Source of the DNA: Halolamina sediminis
GTDB taxonomy: Archaea > Halobacteriota > Halobacteria > Halobacteriales > Haloferacaceae
Direction: 5' to 3'
DNA length: 64,000 nt
Assembly: GCF_001282785.1 (NCBI RefSeq)
Contig: NZ_CVUA01000001.1
Coordinates: 372,001-436,000 of the forward strand
The notes under the pieces are model-generated. The model was not told the DNA's origin. It was given only the letters and a program-made list of their open reading frames with translations, and searched no databases. Both the position numbers and the translations under genes were made by a program. Every line of letters starts with the position of its first letter. Position 1 is the stretch's first letter. Of this stretch, positions 8,383 through 17,222 are shown piece by piece.

Positions 8383-10203
8383 TCACTTCCCCCAGAACGG
8401 ATCGCGCTTCCGCATCTTCTCCAGATACGCGTTCAGCGCCTCGCGCTCGTCGGCCGGAATCTCCTCTTTGAGCTCCTGCTCCAAGATCTTCGCGTGCTTC
8501 TCGGGCAGGTCGATCCAGAGCTCGTCGCCCTCCTCGATGTCCCGACCCACTGTCGGCCCGTCGATCGCGACGCTGACGCGGCTGCCCGCGCGGGCTTCGT
8601 CCACGTCCTCGCCCTGCTCCTGCATCCCGGAGAGCTCGCCCACCCGGGTCGACTCGCCGTCGTCGAACTTCGCCACGCGGCGGTTGTTCTCGATCGTCCC
8701 CGAGAGGATCTCGACGCCGACGACCGCGGGGTCGTTCTGGCGGAACGTGTGGTCCTCCAGAATCCGGAACCGCGCGGGGCGGTGGATCTTGTCGAGCACC
8801 GTCTCCTGCTGCTCGCGCTGGCGCTCCTCGACGAACTGCTCGTAGTCCTCGACGAGCTGATAGATCACGTCGTGGTTGAACAGCTTCACGCCCTGCTGAT
8901 CGAGTTCGCGCTCGGCGTCGGGCAGCACGTCGACGTTGAAGCCGAGGATCACGCGGTTCTCGGCCTCGTTGGCGGTGCTCGCGACTGCCACGTCACGCGG
9001 CGCCACGTCGCCGACCTCCGCACGGAGGATCGGGATCTCCGCCTCCCGCAGCGCGTTGGCCATCGCCTCCAGACTGCCGAGCGTGTCCGCCTTCACCACG
9101 ACGCCCTCGTCCTGCGTGTCGACCTCGATCTCGGAGAGCTCCGCCTCGACTTCGGCGATCACGTCCTCCAGCGGTCGGCCGCGGACCACCCGGACCGGCG
9201 CGCCGGCCATCGCGTCGTCGAGGTCGGGCGCCGCGACCTTCACACCGGAGGCCGCCTGCACCGAGTCGAGGCGCTCGAACTCCGCCTCCGTGCGGATCTC
9301 CGAGAGCGCCTTCGGGCGTAGCAGCGCACGGACCTCCGTGACGATCGGGCTCTCGACACCGCCGACGACGATGCGGTCGCCCTCTTGGATCGTCCCGTCG
9401 TACAGCACTACGTCCAGCGTGGCGCCGAACCCCTTCTCGTCTTTGACTTCGAGCACAGTCCCCTTCCCCGGGCCCTGGAGGTCGATCTCCATCTCCGTCT
9501 TCATGTAGCGCTGGGAGAGCCCCATCAGCACCGCGAGCAGGTCGGGGATCCCCTCGCCGGTCATCGCGGAGACGGGGACGACACCGATGTTTCCTTGGAA
9601 GTTCTGGACGCGCCAGTAGAGGTCCGCCGAGAAGCCGGCGTCGGAGAGTTCGCCGATGATCTCGTAGAGGTTCTCGTCGAGCCGCTGGCGAGCGCGGTCG
9701 GTCTGACTCTCGTAGGTCTCCTGAACGGGCGCGTCGGCCTGTGGGTTCCAGCCCGGCGTCGTGTCGATCTTGTTCGCCGCGACGACGAATGGGGTGCCGG
9801 TGCGCTGGAGGATGTCCAGCGCCTCCTCCGTCTGGGGCTGGAAGCCGTCGTTCACGTCGACGACGAGGACCGCGATGTCCGCGAGCGCGCCGCCGCGGGC
9901 CCGCAGCGTCGAGAACGAGTGGTGGCCGGGGGTGTCGATGAACAGCAGCCCGGGCAGGTCGAAGTCGTCGGCCATCACGAGGTCGCCGGCCATCGACGAC
10001 ACCGTATCGAGCGGGACGGCGGTGGCGCCGATGTGTTGGGTGATAGCGCCGGCCTCGCCCTCGCTGACGGCCGAGCCCCGCACCTTGTCGAGCAGGCTCG
10101 TCTTCCCGTGGTCGACGTGGCCGAGCACGGCGACGATGGGCGTCCGGAGCGATCCGGGGTCAGTAGCAGCGTCCGCGTCAGTGTCAGAGTTGGCGTCGGG
10201 CAT
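8383..10203 (-). CDS. infB: Translation initiation factor aIF5B
   Basis: GTPase that promotes ribosomal subunit joining and initiator tRNA positioning. The 606 residues match archaeal aIF5B. G1 is GHVDHGKT (about residues 28-35), G3 DTPGHHSF and G4 NKID. Domain II and the C-terminal domain IV follow, ending with the long helix [17 protein letters not shown]. The N-terminus is a short acidic tail ([13 protein letters not shown]) typical of halophiles. It is convergent with the Tat hydrolase and divergent from the PRC-barrel gene. Confidence 0.96.
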   Translation of the reverse strand: MPDANSDTDADAATDPGSLRTPIVAVLGHVDHGKTSLLDKVRGSAVSEGEAGAITQHIGATAVPLDTVSSMAGDLVMADDFDLPGLLFIDTPGHHSFSTLRARGGALADIAVLVVDVNDGFQPQTEEALDILQRTGTPFVVAANKIDTTPGWNPQADAPVQETYESQTDRARQRLDENLYEIIGELSDAGFSADLYWRVQNFQGNIGVVPVSAMTGEGIPDLLAVLMGLSQRYMKTEMEIDLQGPGKGTVLEVKDEKGFGATLDVVLYDGTIQEGDRIVVGGVESPIVTEVRALLRPKALSEIRTEAEFERLDSVQAASGVKVAAPDLDDAMAGAPVRVVRGRPLEDVIAEVEAELSEIEVDTQDEGVVVKADTLGSLEAMANALREAEIPILRAEVGDVAPRDVAVASTANEAENRVILGFNVDVLPDAERELDQQGVKLFNHDVIYQLVEDYEQFVEERQREQQETVLDKIHRPARFRILEDHTFRQNDPAVVGVEILSGTIENNRRVAKFDDGESTRVGELSGMQEQGEDVDEARAGSRVSVAIDGPTVGRDIEEGDELWIDLPEKHAKILEQELKEEIPADEREALNAYLEKMRKRDPFWGK

Positions 10204-10329
10204 CGAAAATCACCGAGAGAACGTCTCTTGGCTGTGGAGAGTCGCGGGCGCCAGTTACCTGTTTCGACTCTTCGCGGGCGGCGGACCCAGTGAGTGCGGT
10301 CGGCGATGGGGCGGGCCGGCCCCGTGGCG

Positions 10330-10335
10330 TTTATT
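10330..10335 (+). promoter_or_regulatory. TATA-like box of the PRC-barrel/nob1 pair
   Basis: TTTATT lies about 28 bases before ATG 10360 in the 156-base gap shared with infB. This spacing supports start 10360 rather than the longer frame beginning at 10294. Confidence 0.45.
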
Positions 10336-10359
10336 GCGCTACGGGCTGTTTTGCCGCGC

Positions 10360-10605
10360 ATGGCCGACATACTCGCCGAGAACCTCTCGGGGAAAGCAGT
10401 CATGGGCTCGGACGGCACCGAGCTGGGTATGCTGTACAACATCACGATGGACCTCAAGACGGGGGAGCTCCACGACCTGCTGGTCTCGCCCAACGAGGAC
10501 ACCCCACGCGGGAAAGTCAACTTCGAGCGCGACGAGGGCGGTCGGTTCCGGGTGCCGGTCTCCCGGGTGCAGGCCGTGAAGGACTACATCGTCGTCCAAC
10601 GCTAA
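10360..10605 (+). CDS. PRC-barrel domain protein
   Basis: 81 residues, essentially one PRC-barrel domain, a small beta-barrel found in photosynthetic reaction centre H subunits and in RimM. The sequence [25 protein letters not shown] with the later [15 protein letters not shown] fits the fold. The start at 10360 (MADILAEN) is chosen because the upstream extension is basic, unlike haloarchaeal proteins, and because of the TATA box. The nob1 start follows the stop by two bases, so the two genes are cotranscribed. Haloarchaea have several such proteins; the role is unknown, and a ribosome or RNA link is only suggested by the neighbour. Confidence 0.85.
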   Translation: MADILAENLSGKAVMGSDGTELGMLYNITMDLKTGELHDLLVSPNEDTPRGKVNFERDEGGRFRVPVSRVQAVKDYIVVQR

Positions 10606-10607
10606 GG

Positions 10608-11066
10608 ATGGAGGTCCTCGACACGTCCGCGTTCATCCACGAGTACCACACCGACGACGAGCAGGTCTCGATCCCCCTCGTGAAAGAGGAGTTGGAGGGC
10701 GGCAACGAGTACCGCTTCGACGCGATGGAGGGTGCGGGGATGGAGCTCCACCTCCCGGCCGACGAGACCGTCGACCGCGTGCGTCGGGCCGCCGGCGAGA
10801 CCGGCGACGCCGACGAGCTCTCCGAGACCGACACGCGCCTGCTCGCGACCGCGTTCGAGCTCAGCGCCACGCTGGTCACCGACGACTACGCGATGCAGAA
10901 CGTCGCCGAGAAGCTCGACGTCGACGTCCAGGTGATCGCCCGCGACGGGATCGAGGAGGAACGCGAGTGGACGTTCCAGTGTGCCGGCTGCGGTCGCGAG
11001 TTCGACGACGACCGCGAGCGCTGTCCGATCTGCGGGAGCGACCTCAGCCGGAAGAACCCGGCCTGA
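10608..11066 (+). CDS. nob1: rRNA maturation endonuclease NOB1 (PIN domain plus zinc ribbon)
   Basis: 152 residues. The N-terminal PIN domain begins MEVLDTSAFIHEY, with catalytic Asp5, and continues with acidic residues at SETDTRLLATA and VTDDYAMQNVA. The C-terminal zinc ribbon has CAGCG and CPICG, ending SRKNPA. Archaeal NOB1 trims the 3' end of pre-16S rRNA. The gene has been chosen to start at ATG 10608 after AAGG, which keeps the catalytic Asp near the N-terminus. It is translationally close to the PRC-barrel gene. Confidence 0.92.
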   Translation: MEVLDTSAFIHEYHTDDEQVSIPLVKEELEGGNEYRFDAMEGAGMELHLPADETVDRVRRAAGETGDADELSETDTRLLATAFELSATLVTDDYAMQNVAEKLDVDVQVIARDGIEEEREWTFQCAGCGREFDDDRERCPICGSDLSRKNPA

Positions 11067-11081
11067 TTCTCACTGACTGAG

Positions 11082-11795
11082 CTACGCTACCTGCCAGTAC
11101 TGGATCGCGTACAGCACCGCGTTGTAGCCGCCGTGAGCGATAGCTGGCACCAGTAGGTTCCCGGTCCGCTCGTAGAGGGAGCCGAGCAGGATCCCCAGCA
11201 GGAACGAGAACGCGACGTACGCCAGCGCGCCGCTGCCGCCGCCGATGTAGTGCAGCGAGCCGAACAGCGCGCTCGCGCCGACGATCGACGGCCACGGCCC
11301 CCAACTCCGCCGGAGCACGCCCTGCAAGCCGCCACGGACCAGTAACTCCTCGGCCGGCCCGACGACCAGCAGCGAGACCGGCACCATCCAGAGGAAGTAC
11401 GCCGGCGCGTGGGTCTCCGGGTCCAGCGCGGGGTTCTGTGAGGGCGCCACGCCGATCTGTGAGAACGCCGAGAGCAGGACGTACTGGCCGACGTAGAGCG
11501 CGACGATAGCGCCGACCGCGATCGCGGCCTCCCGGCGATCCGGCACGCCCCCGGAGAGCAGCGTCCGGTCCCCCTCGGCGACGACGAACAGCGCGACCGG
11601 GGCGACGAAGCCGAGATACCGGACGGCGGTGCCGACGATCTGGTACGCCGTCGTCCCCTCGGCGACCCCCAGCGTCGACGCGGCGCCGATCCACAGCGAG
11701 CTGCCGAGGCCGAGGCCGAGCACCCCCGCGACGAACAGCGTGATCGCCTGCCCGATCCGAAGTAGCCGAGACCCCTCGGCCGACGACTGGCTCAT
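11082..11795 (-). CDS. CPBP-family intramembrane metalloprotease
   Basis: 237 residues with about seven or eight membrane helices. Motif 1 is EELLVRG (EExxxR), followed by a helix with FGSLHY and the last motif HGGYN; these supply the glutamates and histidines of the ABI/CAAX-protease active site. The frame continues upstream to 12380, but only as antisense of pgi, so ATG at 11795 (MSQSSAEGSR) is taken. Substrates of archaeal members are unknown. It is convergent with nob1. Confidence 0.88.
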   Translation of the reverse strand: MSQSSAEGSRLLRIGQAITLFVAGVLGLGLGSSLWIGAASTLGVAEGTTAYQIVGTAVRYLGFVAPVALFVVAEGDRTLLSGGVPDRREAAIAVGAIVALYVGQYVLLSAFSQIGVAPSQNPALDPETHAPAYFLWMVPVSLLVVGPAEELLVRGGLQGVLRRSWGPWPSIVGASALFGSLHYIGGGSGALAYVAFSFLLGILLGSLYERTGNLLVPAIAHGGYNAVLYAIQYWQVA

Positions 11796-11875
11796 CGCCC
11801 GGAGCAAGCGCCCGCCCGGGCAAAGCGGTGACGGTCGGGCGTCGACGCCGGCCGACGCGGCGGGCGGCGACCGCG

Positions 11876-13162
11876 CTACTCGACGACCAACCGATCTTTC
11901 CCGCGCACGGCGCCGGCCTCCGCGAACTCGCCGCCGCCGAGCAGACCGCGAGCAGCCTTCTTCCCCCACTCCACGGCGGGCTGGGTGAACGTCGAGAGCT
12001 CGGCGAGCTCGCCGTAGCAGATGCAGGCGGCCTCCATCCCGAACAGCAGTTCGCCCAGCCCGCGCTCGTCGATGCGATCGATCTCGAGCCGGACGTTGGG
12101 GCAGTCCGCAGCCGTCAGGCTCGCCTCGGTGGCCTCGAACTCGGCGTCGAGCAGCGTTCCGAGCGACTGGCCGCCGAGGTAGGAGAGCCCCTCCAGGTCG
12201 GTCTCGGGGATCCCGCGGTCCGCGCGCTCGGTGGGACGGACGAGCGTGACGAGTTTGTCCCGCGGGCCGGCGCGGTACAGTTGGAGCTGTGAGTGCTGGT
12301 CGGTCGCGCCGAGCGCGCGGGCGGGCGTCTGTCCCCGGCCGTCCTTCCCGAGGCTCTCGGCCCACAACTGCGCGAACCACTCCGCGAACGTCTCCAGCGA
12401 CTCGGCGTACGGCATGAACGCGTTCGTCAGCGCCCCGCGTTCCGCGAGCGCGTACGTGGTCGCGCCGTAGGCGTAGGCGGGCGAGTCGTACAGCGAGCCA
12501 GCGAGGCGCTCGCGCTCGTCGGCGGCGCCGGCGAGGATCGCCTCGAGATCGTGACCCTGGATCGCCGCGGCAGCGAGTCCGACCGTCGAGAGCACCGAGA
12601 AGCGCCCGGGGACGCCCTCCGGCACGTCGAGTGCGGGCAGGTCGTGCTTCTCGGCGAGGTTCCGGAGGTTCCCCTCGGGACCCGTGGTCACGAACGTCCG
12701 CTCGGTCCAGTCGACGCCCGCCCGCTCCATCGCGTCGCGGACGACGAGGAAGTTCGACAGCGTCTCCGCGGTGGTGCCGGAGTTCGAGACGACGTTGACG
12801 GCGGTTCGGGCGAGGTCGAGCGAGCCCAGCAGTTGGGTGGTGTGCTCGGGGTCGACGTTGTCGAGGTAGTAGGCGTCCACGTCGCTCTCGAGCGCGTTCG
12901 AGAGCGTCGCCGCGCCGAGCGCGCTGCCGCCGATGCCGACCGTGAGGACGGCCTCGCTGTCGGCGAACGGGGTGACGGCGTTCCTGATCCGGTCGGGATC
13001 GGCGGTCTCGGGGAGGTTCAGCGATCGGTAGCCGAACTTCCGGTCGGTCATCCCGTCGGCGATGCGTTCGTGGGCCGCGGCCACGTCGGCGTCCAGTTCG
13101 TCGAGGGCGTCACGGGTGAGTTCGGGCTCGCTGCCGAGGGCGTTGCCGATGTCGGTGCGCAT
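11876..13162 (-). CDS. pgi: Glucose-6-phosphate isomerase
   Basis: Interconverts glucose-6-phosphate and fructose-6-phosphate. At 428 residues it is of the shorter Pgi type used by haloarchaea. Visible signatures are VGIGGSALGAATL, VSNSGTTAETLS (sugar-phosphate SIS loops), the catalytic-Glu region PYAESLETFAEW with GKDGRGQTPA, and GATDQHSQLQLY with the catalytic His. ATG 13162 (MRTDIGNALG) is chosen; the longer frame to 13429 reads through repeats and is Cys/Arg-rich. In this group Pgi mainly serves gluconeogenesis and polysaccharide synthesis. Confidence 0.95.
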   Translation of the reverse strand: MRTDIGNALGSEPELTRDALDELDADVAAAHERIADGMTDRKFGYRSLNLPETADPDRIRNAVTPFADSEAVLTVGIGGSALGAATLSNALESDVDAYYLDNVDPEHTTQLLGSLDLARTAVNVVSNSGTTAETLSNFLVVRDAMERAGVDWTERTFVTTGPEGNLRNLAEKHDLPALDVPEGVPGRFSVLSTVGLAAAAIQGHDLEAILAGAADERERLAGSLYDSPAYAYGATTYALAERGALTNAFMPYAESLETFAEWFAQLWAESLGKDGRGQTPARALGATDQHSQLQLYRAGPRDKLVTLVRPTERADRGIPETDLEGLSYLGGQSLGTLLDAEFEATEASLTAADCPNVRLEIDRIDERGLGELLFGMEAACICYGELAELSTFTQPAVEWGKKAARGLLGGGEFAEAGAVRGKDRLVVE

Positions 13163-13232
13163 GGGTGGAGTGGTGGGTGGCGGCGGGAAGTAGCTTCTGA
13201 GACGGCGGCAGCGACGGGGACAGCGTCCCGAC

Positions 13233-13319
13233 CGTTGGCAACTGGAACAGCAACAGTAGCTCGCTCGTTGGCAACTGGAACAGCACCCGCGACAGCAACA
13301 GCAGCTCGGTCGTTGGCAC
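13233..13319 (+). repeat. Short direct repeats upstream of pgi
   Basis: The 20-mer CGTTGGCAACTGGAACAGCA occurs perfectly at 13233-13252 and 13266-13285, and its first eight bases recur at 13311. The units are 33 and 45 bases apart, with similar AGCTCG(C/G)T ends. The spacing is too short and the sequence too degenerate for CRISPR. Confidence 0.75.
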
Positions 13320-13333
13320 CTTGCGACCGCAGT

Positions 13334-13356
13334 GCGCCGGACACGAGGTCCGGCGC
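13334..13356. repeat. Perfect palindrome, 9-bp stem
   Basis: GCGCCGGAC (13334-13342) and GTCCGGCGC (13348-13356) pair perfectly across a five-base loop. It lies just outside the dispersed repeat. Confidence 0.7.
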
Positions 13357-13382
13357 TGCACCGAGTCCCCACCCCTCCCCCC

Positions 13383-13407
13383 GCGGCCGGCGACGGCTGC
13401 CGGCCGC
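13383..13407. repeat. Perfect palindrome, 9-bp stem
   Basis: GCGGCCGGC (13383-13391) and GCCGGCCGC (13399-13407) pair perfectly across a seven-base loop, at the right-hand edge of the dispersed repeat. Confidence 0.7.
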
Positions 13408-13454
13408 GAGGCGTCCACCGCCACCGCACCGCTACGGCGGTCGGCGCGCGACGT

Positions 13455-13688
13455 GAGTGCCTCCGTGCACGAACGAGCGCGCGAGGGACGAGCGACCGCA
13501 GGGAGCGAGTCGGCTGGGGAGGTCCGTGGGCTGTGCTGGCGGGCGGGGCTGAAAGGGGCTGCCCGCTGGACGACGGCGGCCGAAGTCAAGCACCGCAACG
13601 TAGTGAGGAGCGCAGCGAGGCCCCCGAGTCCAGCGGGCAGGGGCTTTCATGGTGTTGCTGGTCCAACCGTTCCCTCGAAAAACAGTAG
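13455..13688 (-). repeat. Dispersed intergenic repeat, copy 2 (inverted relative to copy 1)
   Basis: The reverse complement aligns along its whole length with 4096-4350. The long stem is GTCCAGCGGGCAG (13628-13640) with CTGCCCGCTGGAC (13559-13571), 13 perfect pairs closing a 56-base loop. Compared with copy 1, at least three stem pairs change on both sides (T:A to C:G and two C:G to G:C), so pairing is kept while sequence is not. The flanking AGCCCCT motifs are unchanged. Boundaries are approximate. Confidence 0.7.
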
Positions 13689-13759
13689 TGAACCAGTGGC
13701 TGACAGGGAGATCAACGCCGGGAAAACGGTATCGTCAGAACACGAATCAGGCCCGTCGG

Positions 13760-13767
13760 AGTTATCC
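13760..13767 (+). promoter_or_regulatory. TATA-like box of uspA
   Basis: AGTTATCC lies about 27 bases before ATG 13791, consistent with a leaderless transcript. Confidence 0.4.
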
Positions 13768-13790
13768 CTCCCCGCACGAACCGAACGCGT

Positions 13791-14249
13791 ATGTTCGACA
13801 CCTTGGTCATCGCCACCGACGGCTCCGAGAGCGTCCAGCGGGCGGTCGACGTGGCGCTCGACTTCGCCGAGCGGTTCGACGCCGACGTGTACGCGCTGTT
13901 CGTCGTCGACGAGGGGCAGATCGAGTCCTCGCCGGCGAACGTCCGCGAGCAGCTCCGCGCCGGACTGGAGGACGACGGCGAGAACGCCGTCGCCGAGGTC
14001 GCGACCCGCGCCGAGAGCAGCGTGACCACCGCGGTCCGGGAGGGCCGCCCGGCCGCGACCATCTCCGACTACGCCCGCGAGGTCGACGCCGACATTGTCG
14101 CGACCGGCACCCGGGGGCGCCACGGCGAGAACCGCTACCTGATCGGCGGCGTCGCCGAGAGCGTCGTGCGGCGCTGCCCCGTCCCCGTTCTGACCGTCCG
14201 GCAACTGGAAGGCGGAGCCGACGGCGAGACGAACCCCCCGGCTGCGTAG
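13791..14249 (+). CDS. Universal stress protein (UspA family)
   Basis: 152-residue single-domain Usp, probably a nucleotide-binding dimer. It opens MFDTLVIATDGSESVQRAVD, typical of the ATP-binding subgroup. The loop GTRGRHGENRYLIGGVAE matches G-x2-G-x9-G, followed by PVPVLTV. Its own promoter lies just downstream of the dispersed repeat. The stress or ligand it responds to cannot be read from the sequence. Confidence 0.92.
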   Translation: MFDTLVIATDGSESVQRAVDVALDFAERFDADVYALFVVDEGQIESSPANVREQLRAGLEDDGENAVAEVATRAESSVTTAVREGRPAATISDYAREVDADIVATGTRGRHGENRYLIGGVAESVVRRCPVPVLTVRQLEGGADGETNPPAA

Positions 14250-14302
14250 CGTCGGTTCCGCCGTTCCACGGCGCTTATACCCCGGCTCGCCGACCCTCGG
14301 GT

Positions 14303-15487
14303 ATGGACGACGAACTCATCGAGACGAGCGAGCTCTCGCTGCACCGACGCTCGCTGCTGCCCGGGAAGGGCTTTTTTTACCCGGACTCGCTGGCGGAGGA
14401 CCGAACCGAGGAGCGGATCGCCGAGGCCGTCGACGGCGCCGAGACGGTCGTGATCACCGACTCCGACGCCGACGGGCTGGGCTGTGTCGCGCTGATCCGG
14501 GAAGCCCGCGACGCTGCGCTCGACGTGGCCCCCTTCGAGGAGGCGCTGGCCGAGGAGATGGCCGACGAGGAGCCGGACGACGTGGACGACGAGAAGGGCG
14601 AGGACGAGCCGGAGCCCCACGAGCGCTCGACGGTCGCGCTGGTCGCGTCCGGCCCGGGCGACATCGAAGAGTCCCTCGAACTGGTCGCGGAGTACATCGA
14701 AGAAGGGACGGATCTGTTCGTCTGTGACATCTGCCCGGACAGCTACGAGTACATCGCCGACGACCTCGAGACGCTGGTCGACCGCTGCGGCGAGGTGCGG
14801 TGGTTCGACCACCATCAGTGGGACGAAGAGCTGGAGGCGAGCGTCCGCGACGCCGGCGTCGATCTCGTGATCGGCGACAGCGAGGAGGAGTGCACGACCG
14901 ACGTGACGCTGCGCTCGCTCGACTACGCGTTCGACGAGCGCTACGCCGAACTCGCCGAAGTCACCCGGGACCACGACCTCTGGCTCAAGGAGGACGAGCG
15001 CAGCGACGACCTCGCGGACTACGCCTACTGGAGCGGCCCGGAGGAGTACGCGACGGTCGTCGGCGAGTACGGTGCTGCGCTGCCGGAGACAGTACTCGAC
15101 TACGTGGAACACCGCCGCGTGGAGAAGGAGCGCCGTATCGAGGCCGCGGTCTCGCGAGCGAACGAGCGACAGATCGGCGACTGGACGGTCGGCTTCACGT
15201 ACGGTCGCTGCTCGCAGAACGAGGTCGCCGAGACGCTGCGGGAGCAGGGCTGTGACGCCGCGGTGATCGTCAAACCCTCCGGCAGCGCGAGCATCCGGGG
15301 GTCGGAGGGGTTCGAGCGCTGCCACGAGGTCGCCGGGCAGGTCAACGGGGGCGGCCACCCGAAAGCCGCGGGCTGTAAGCCGGACATCTACGACGACATG
15401 CTCGATATGGCCCAGCACTGGACGACCGAGGGGCAGGCCGCGCGGACGGTGATTCGACGGGCGTTCGAGACGTTAGCCGAGGAGTGA
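14303..15487 (+). CDS. DHH/DHHA1-family phosphoesterase (archaeal RecJ-like)
   Basis: 394 residues. The DHH domain shows VVITDSDADGLG (motif I), VCDICPD and RWFDHHQ (the DHH motif). A C-terminal DHHA1 domain ends GQVNGGGHPKAAGC, which binds the substrate phosphate. An acidic insert (about residues 92-115, rich in Asp and Glu) is a halophile feature. Such proteins are manganese-dependent exonucleases or nanoRNases. Several paralogues exist per genome, so the exact substrate is open. The frame is open to 13649, but ATG 14303 follows a GGGT context and gives the family N-terminus. Confidence 0.88.
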   Translation: MDDELIETSELSLHRRSLLPGKGFFYPDSLAEDRTEERIAEAVDGAETVVITDSDADGLGCVALIREARDAALDVAPFEEALAEEMADEEPDDVDDEKGEDEPEPHERSTVALVASGPGDIEESLELVAEYIEEGTDLFVCDICPDSYEYIADDLETLVDRCGEVRWFDHHQWDEELEASVRDAGVDLVIGDSEEECTTDVTLRSLDYAFDERYAELAEVTRDHDLWLKEDERSDDLADYAYWSGPEEYATVVGEYGAALPETVLDYVEHRRVEKERRIEAAVSRANERQIGDWTVGFTYGRCSQNEVAETLREQGCDAAVIVKPSGSASIRGSEGFERCHEVAGQVNGGGHPKAAGCKPDIYDDMLDMAQHWTTEGQAARTVIRRAFETLAEE

Positions 15488-15583
15488 CGCTGGCCGGTCG
15501 GTGGGCGTACCGACCGCTTCGCCGCCGACGAGCGCGCGTCTCACTGCGAAAAACCGAAACCGAACGACTCTCCAGCGACCGGT

Positions 15584-17065
15584 TCAGGCCAGGAACACGT
15601 GCCGCGGGCGATCCGCCAGCACGTCGCGGCCCCACTGCACCGTGTCGCGGAAGGCGTCCGAGCGGAAGAACTCCATCGCGTCGTCCTGCGAGCGCCACTG
15701 GCTCGCGATGAACATGTCGTTCTCGTCCTCGCGGTTGACCATCAGGTCCGTCTCGAAGTGGCCGTCCATCTCTTCGAGCATCCCACCGACGGTGTCGAAC
15801 TTCTCGACGAACTCCTCCTGGTAGTCGGGCTCGACGGTGTAGAACATCCCCATCGTGCCGAAGCCGGACTCCTCGCCGGCGCGTTCGACCACGCCCGGCA
15901 GGTCAGAGAGGAACCCTGCCGCGGTCTCGGCGGCGCTTCCGGTGTCCCAGATGCTCACGACCGCGACGCGGTCGGTGTAGGTGCCCTCGTACACCGCCGT
16001 CTTGACGTGGGTGTCGTAGTGCTCGAAGTTGCCCCGGAGACCGTCGACCTCCTCGCTGACCTCTTCGGCGTCGGCCTCGCTGTACAGCACCGTCGCGTAC
16101 ACGTCCTCGCCGTGGGGCTGGCCCGCGTAGATGTCGAGATCTTCGAGCTGGCCGCGGATGTCGCCCTCGTCGGCATCTCCCTCGTCACCGTGGTCGTGCT
16201 GACCGTCGTCGTGGTGATCACCATCGCCGTGGTGTTCGCCGTCGCCGTGATGGTGCCCTGCCTCACCGTGCTGGTGCTCGTCGCCCGTCGGCACCGTCTC
16301 GCCGCGCAGGTACGCGCCCAGATCCGCGGGCGGGAACCGCCGGCCGACGAAAAAGGAGCCGAACTCGCCGTACTTCGAGGTCGCGTCGTCGAACCGAAGT
16401 TCGTAGACGATGTCCTTGATGTCGACGGCGTCGGCGGCGAACAGCGTCACCCCCCACTCCCAGTCGTCCAGCCCGAGCGAGGAGGAGATGATCTGGTCGA
16501 CCTTCCCGCCCCACTTCCGGGCGGTCTCGCCGTGGCCGGCCATCAGGTCCGCGCGCTCGTCGAACGGCAGGTCGTACCAGTTGACCTCCTCCCCGCGGCG
16601 CTTGTCCATCGGGTAGAAGCAGACGTACTCGTCGTCGGGCAGCTCGGGCTTGATCTTCCCCTCGATATACCGCTTGAGCCCCTCGTCGACCTCCTCCTCG
16701 TCCTCGGCGAAGTAGGCGTCGGAGACGTACCCCGACACCTCCGTCACGGAGACGTAGGCGGTTGTCTGCTCGGTGTACGCCCCGAGGGCGGTGTGTTCGA
16801 ACTGCCGCTCGGCCGTCGAGAGGTGATCCAGCGTCGGCCGCAGGTGCAGCACCATGAGGTCGGCCTTGTCGCCGACGACGCTGAACACCGCCGACGTGCC
16901 CTCCTCGGCGTCGACGACGGCCTCGTGATCCTCCAGGTACTCGACGCCCTCGGCGATCGCACGCTCGCGCTCGCGGTCGGGAGCGTCGCGCCAGGCGTCC
17001 CAGTCGACGTTGCGGAAGTCGTGGAGGACGAACCAACCCTCCTCGGTCTGCGGTGGCTCGGTCAT
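15584..17065 (-). CDS. pitA: PitA-type heme protein: chlorite dismutase/HemQ domain fused to ABM domain
   Basis: 493 residues. Residues 1-250 are a chlorite-dismutase/HemQ domain, with the proximal heme His predicted at about residue 178 in LMAGHGETARKW. A linker at about 258-298 is very rich in His, Asp and Gly (for example GHHHGDGEHHGDGDHH). The C-terminal part is an antibiotic-biosynthesis-monooxygenase-like (ABM) ferredoxin fold, with repeats around VAVVSIWDTGSAAET and MFIASQWRSQDDAMEFF. This fusion is known from Haloferax as PitA. HemQ-type coproheme decarboxylation is a plausible role. The His linker may bind metal; that is inference. Confidence 0.88.
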   Translation of the reverse strand: MTEPPQTEEGWFVLHDFRNVDWDAWRDAPDRERERAIAEGVEYLEDHEAVVDAEEGTSAVFSVVGDKADLMVLHLRPTLDHLSTAERQFEHTALGAYTEQTTAYVSVTEVSGYVSDAYFAEDEEEVDEGLKRYIEGKIKPELPDDEYVCFYPMDKRRGEEVNWYDLPFDERADLMAGHGETARKWGGKVDQIISSSLGLDDWEWGVTLFAADAVDIKDIVYELRFDDATSKYGEFGSFFVGRRFPPADLGAYLRGETVPTGDEHQHGEAGHHHGDGEHHGDGDHHDDGQHDHGDEGDADEGDIRGQLEDLDIYAGQPHGEDVYATVLYSEADAEEVSEEVDGLRGNFEHYDTHVKTAVYEGTYTDRVAVVSIWDTGSAAETAAGFLSDLPGVVERAGEESGFGTMGMFYTVEPDYQEEFVEKFDTVGGMLEEMDGHFETDLMVNREDENDMFIASQWRSQDDAMEFFRSDAFRDTVQWGRDVLADRPRHVFLA

Positions 17066-17222
17066 GGCTCGTAGTCGGGTCCGCGGGGGCTTGGGCGTTG
17101 CGTGTCAGCCCGCCCACGAACGGCGGAACGAACGGATATCCCTGTCACTGCCGGAATCAGTCCCTGAAGCGCCGATTCCCGGACCGAAACCCTTTCAGAG
17201 AACCCCCTCCGTACGGGGAACG

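Larger units (their letters stand above)
13163..13790. other. Repeat- and palindrome-rich gap, no gene
   Basis: A gap of 628 bases between pgi and a UspA gene. It contains, in order, direct repeats (13233-13319), a perfect 9-bp-stem palindrome (13334-13356), another (13383-13407), the inverted copy of the dispersed repeat (13455-13688) and the uspA promoter. Open frames here are Arg/Pro-rich and lack haloarchaeal codon bias. Confidence 0.75.

Noticed and set aside
13233-13319. Repeated 20-mers as a CRISPR array
   Set aside because: Only two full units with 13-base spacing and no cas genes nearby.
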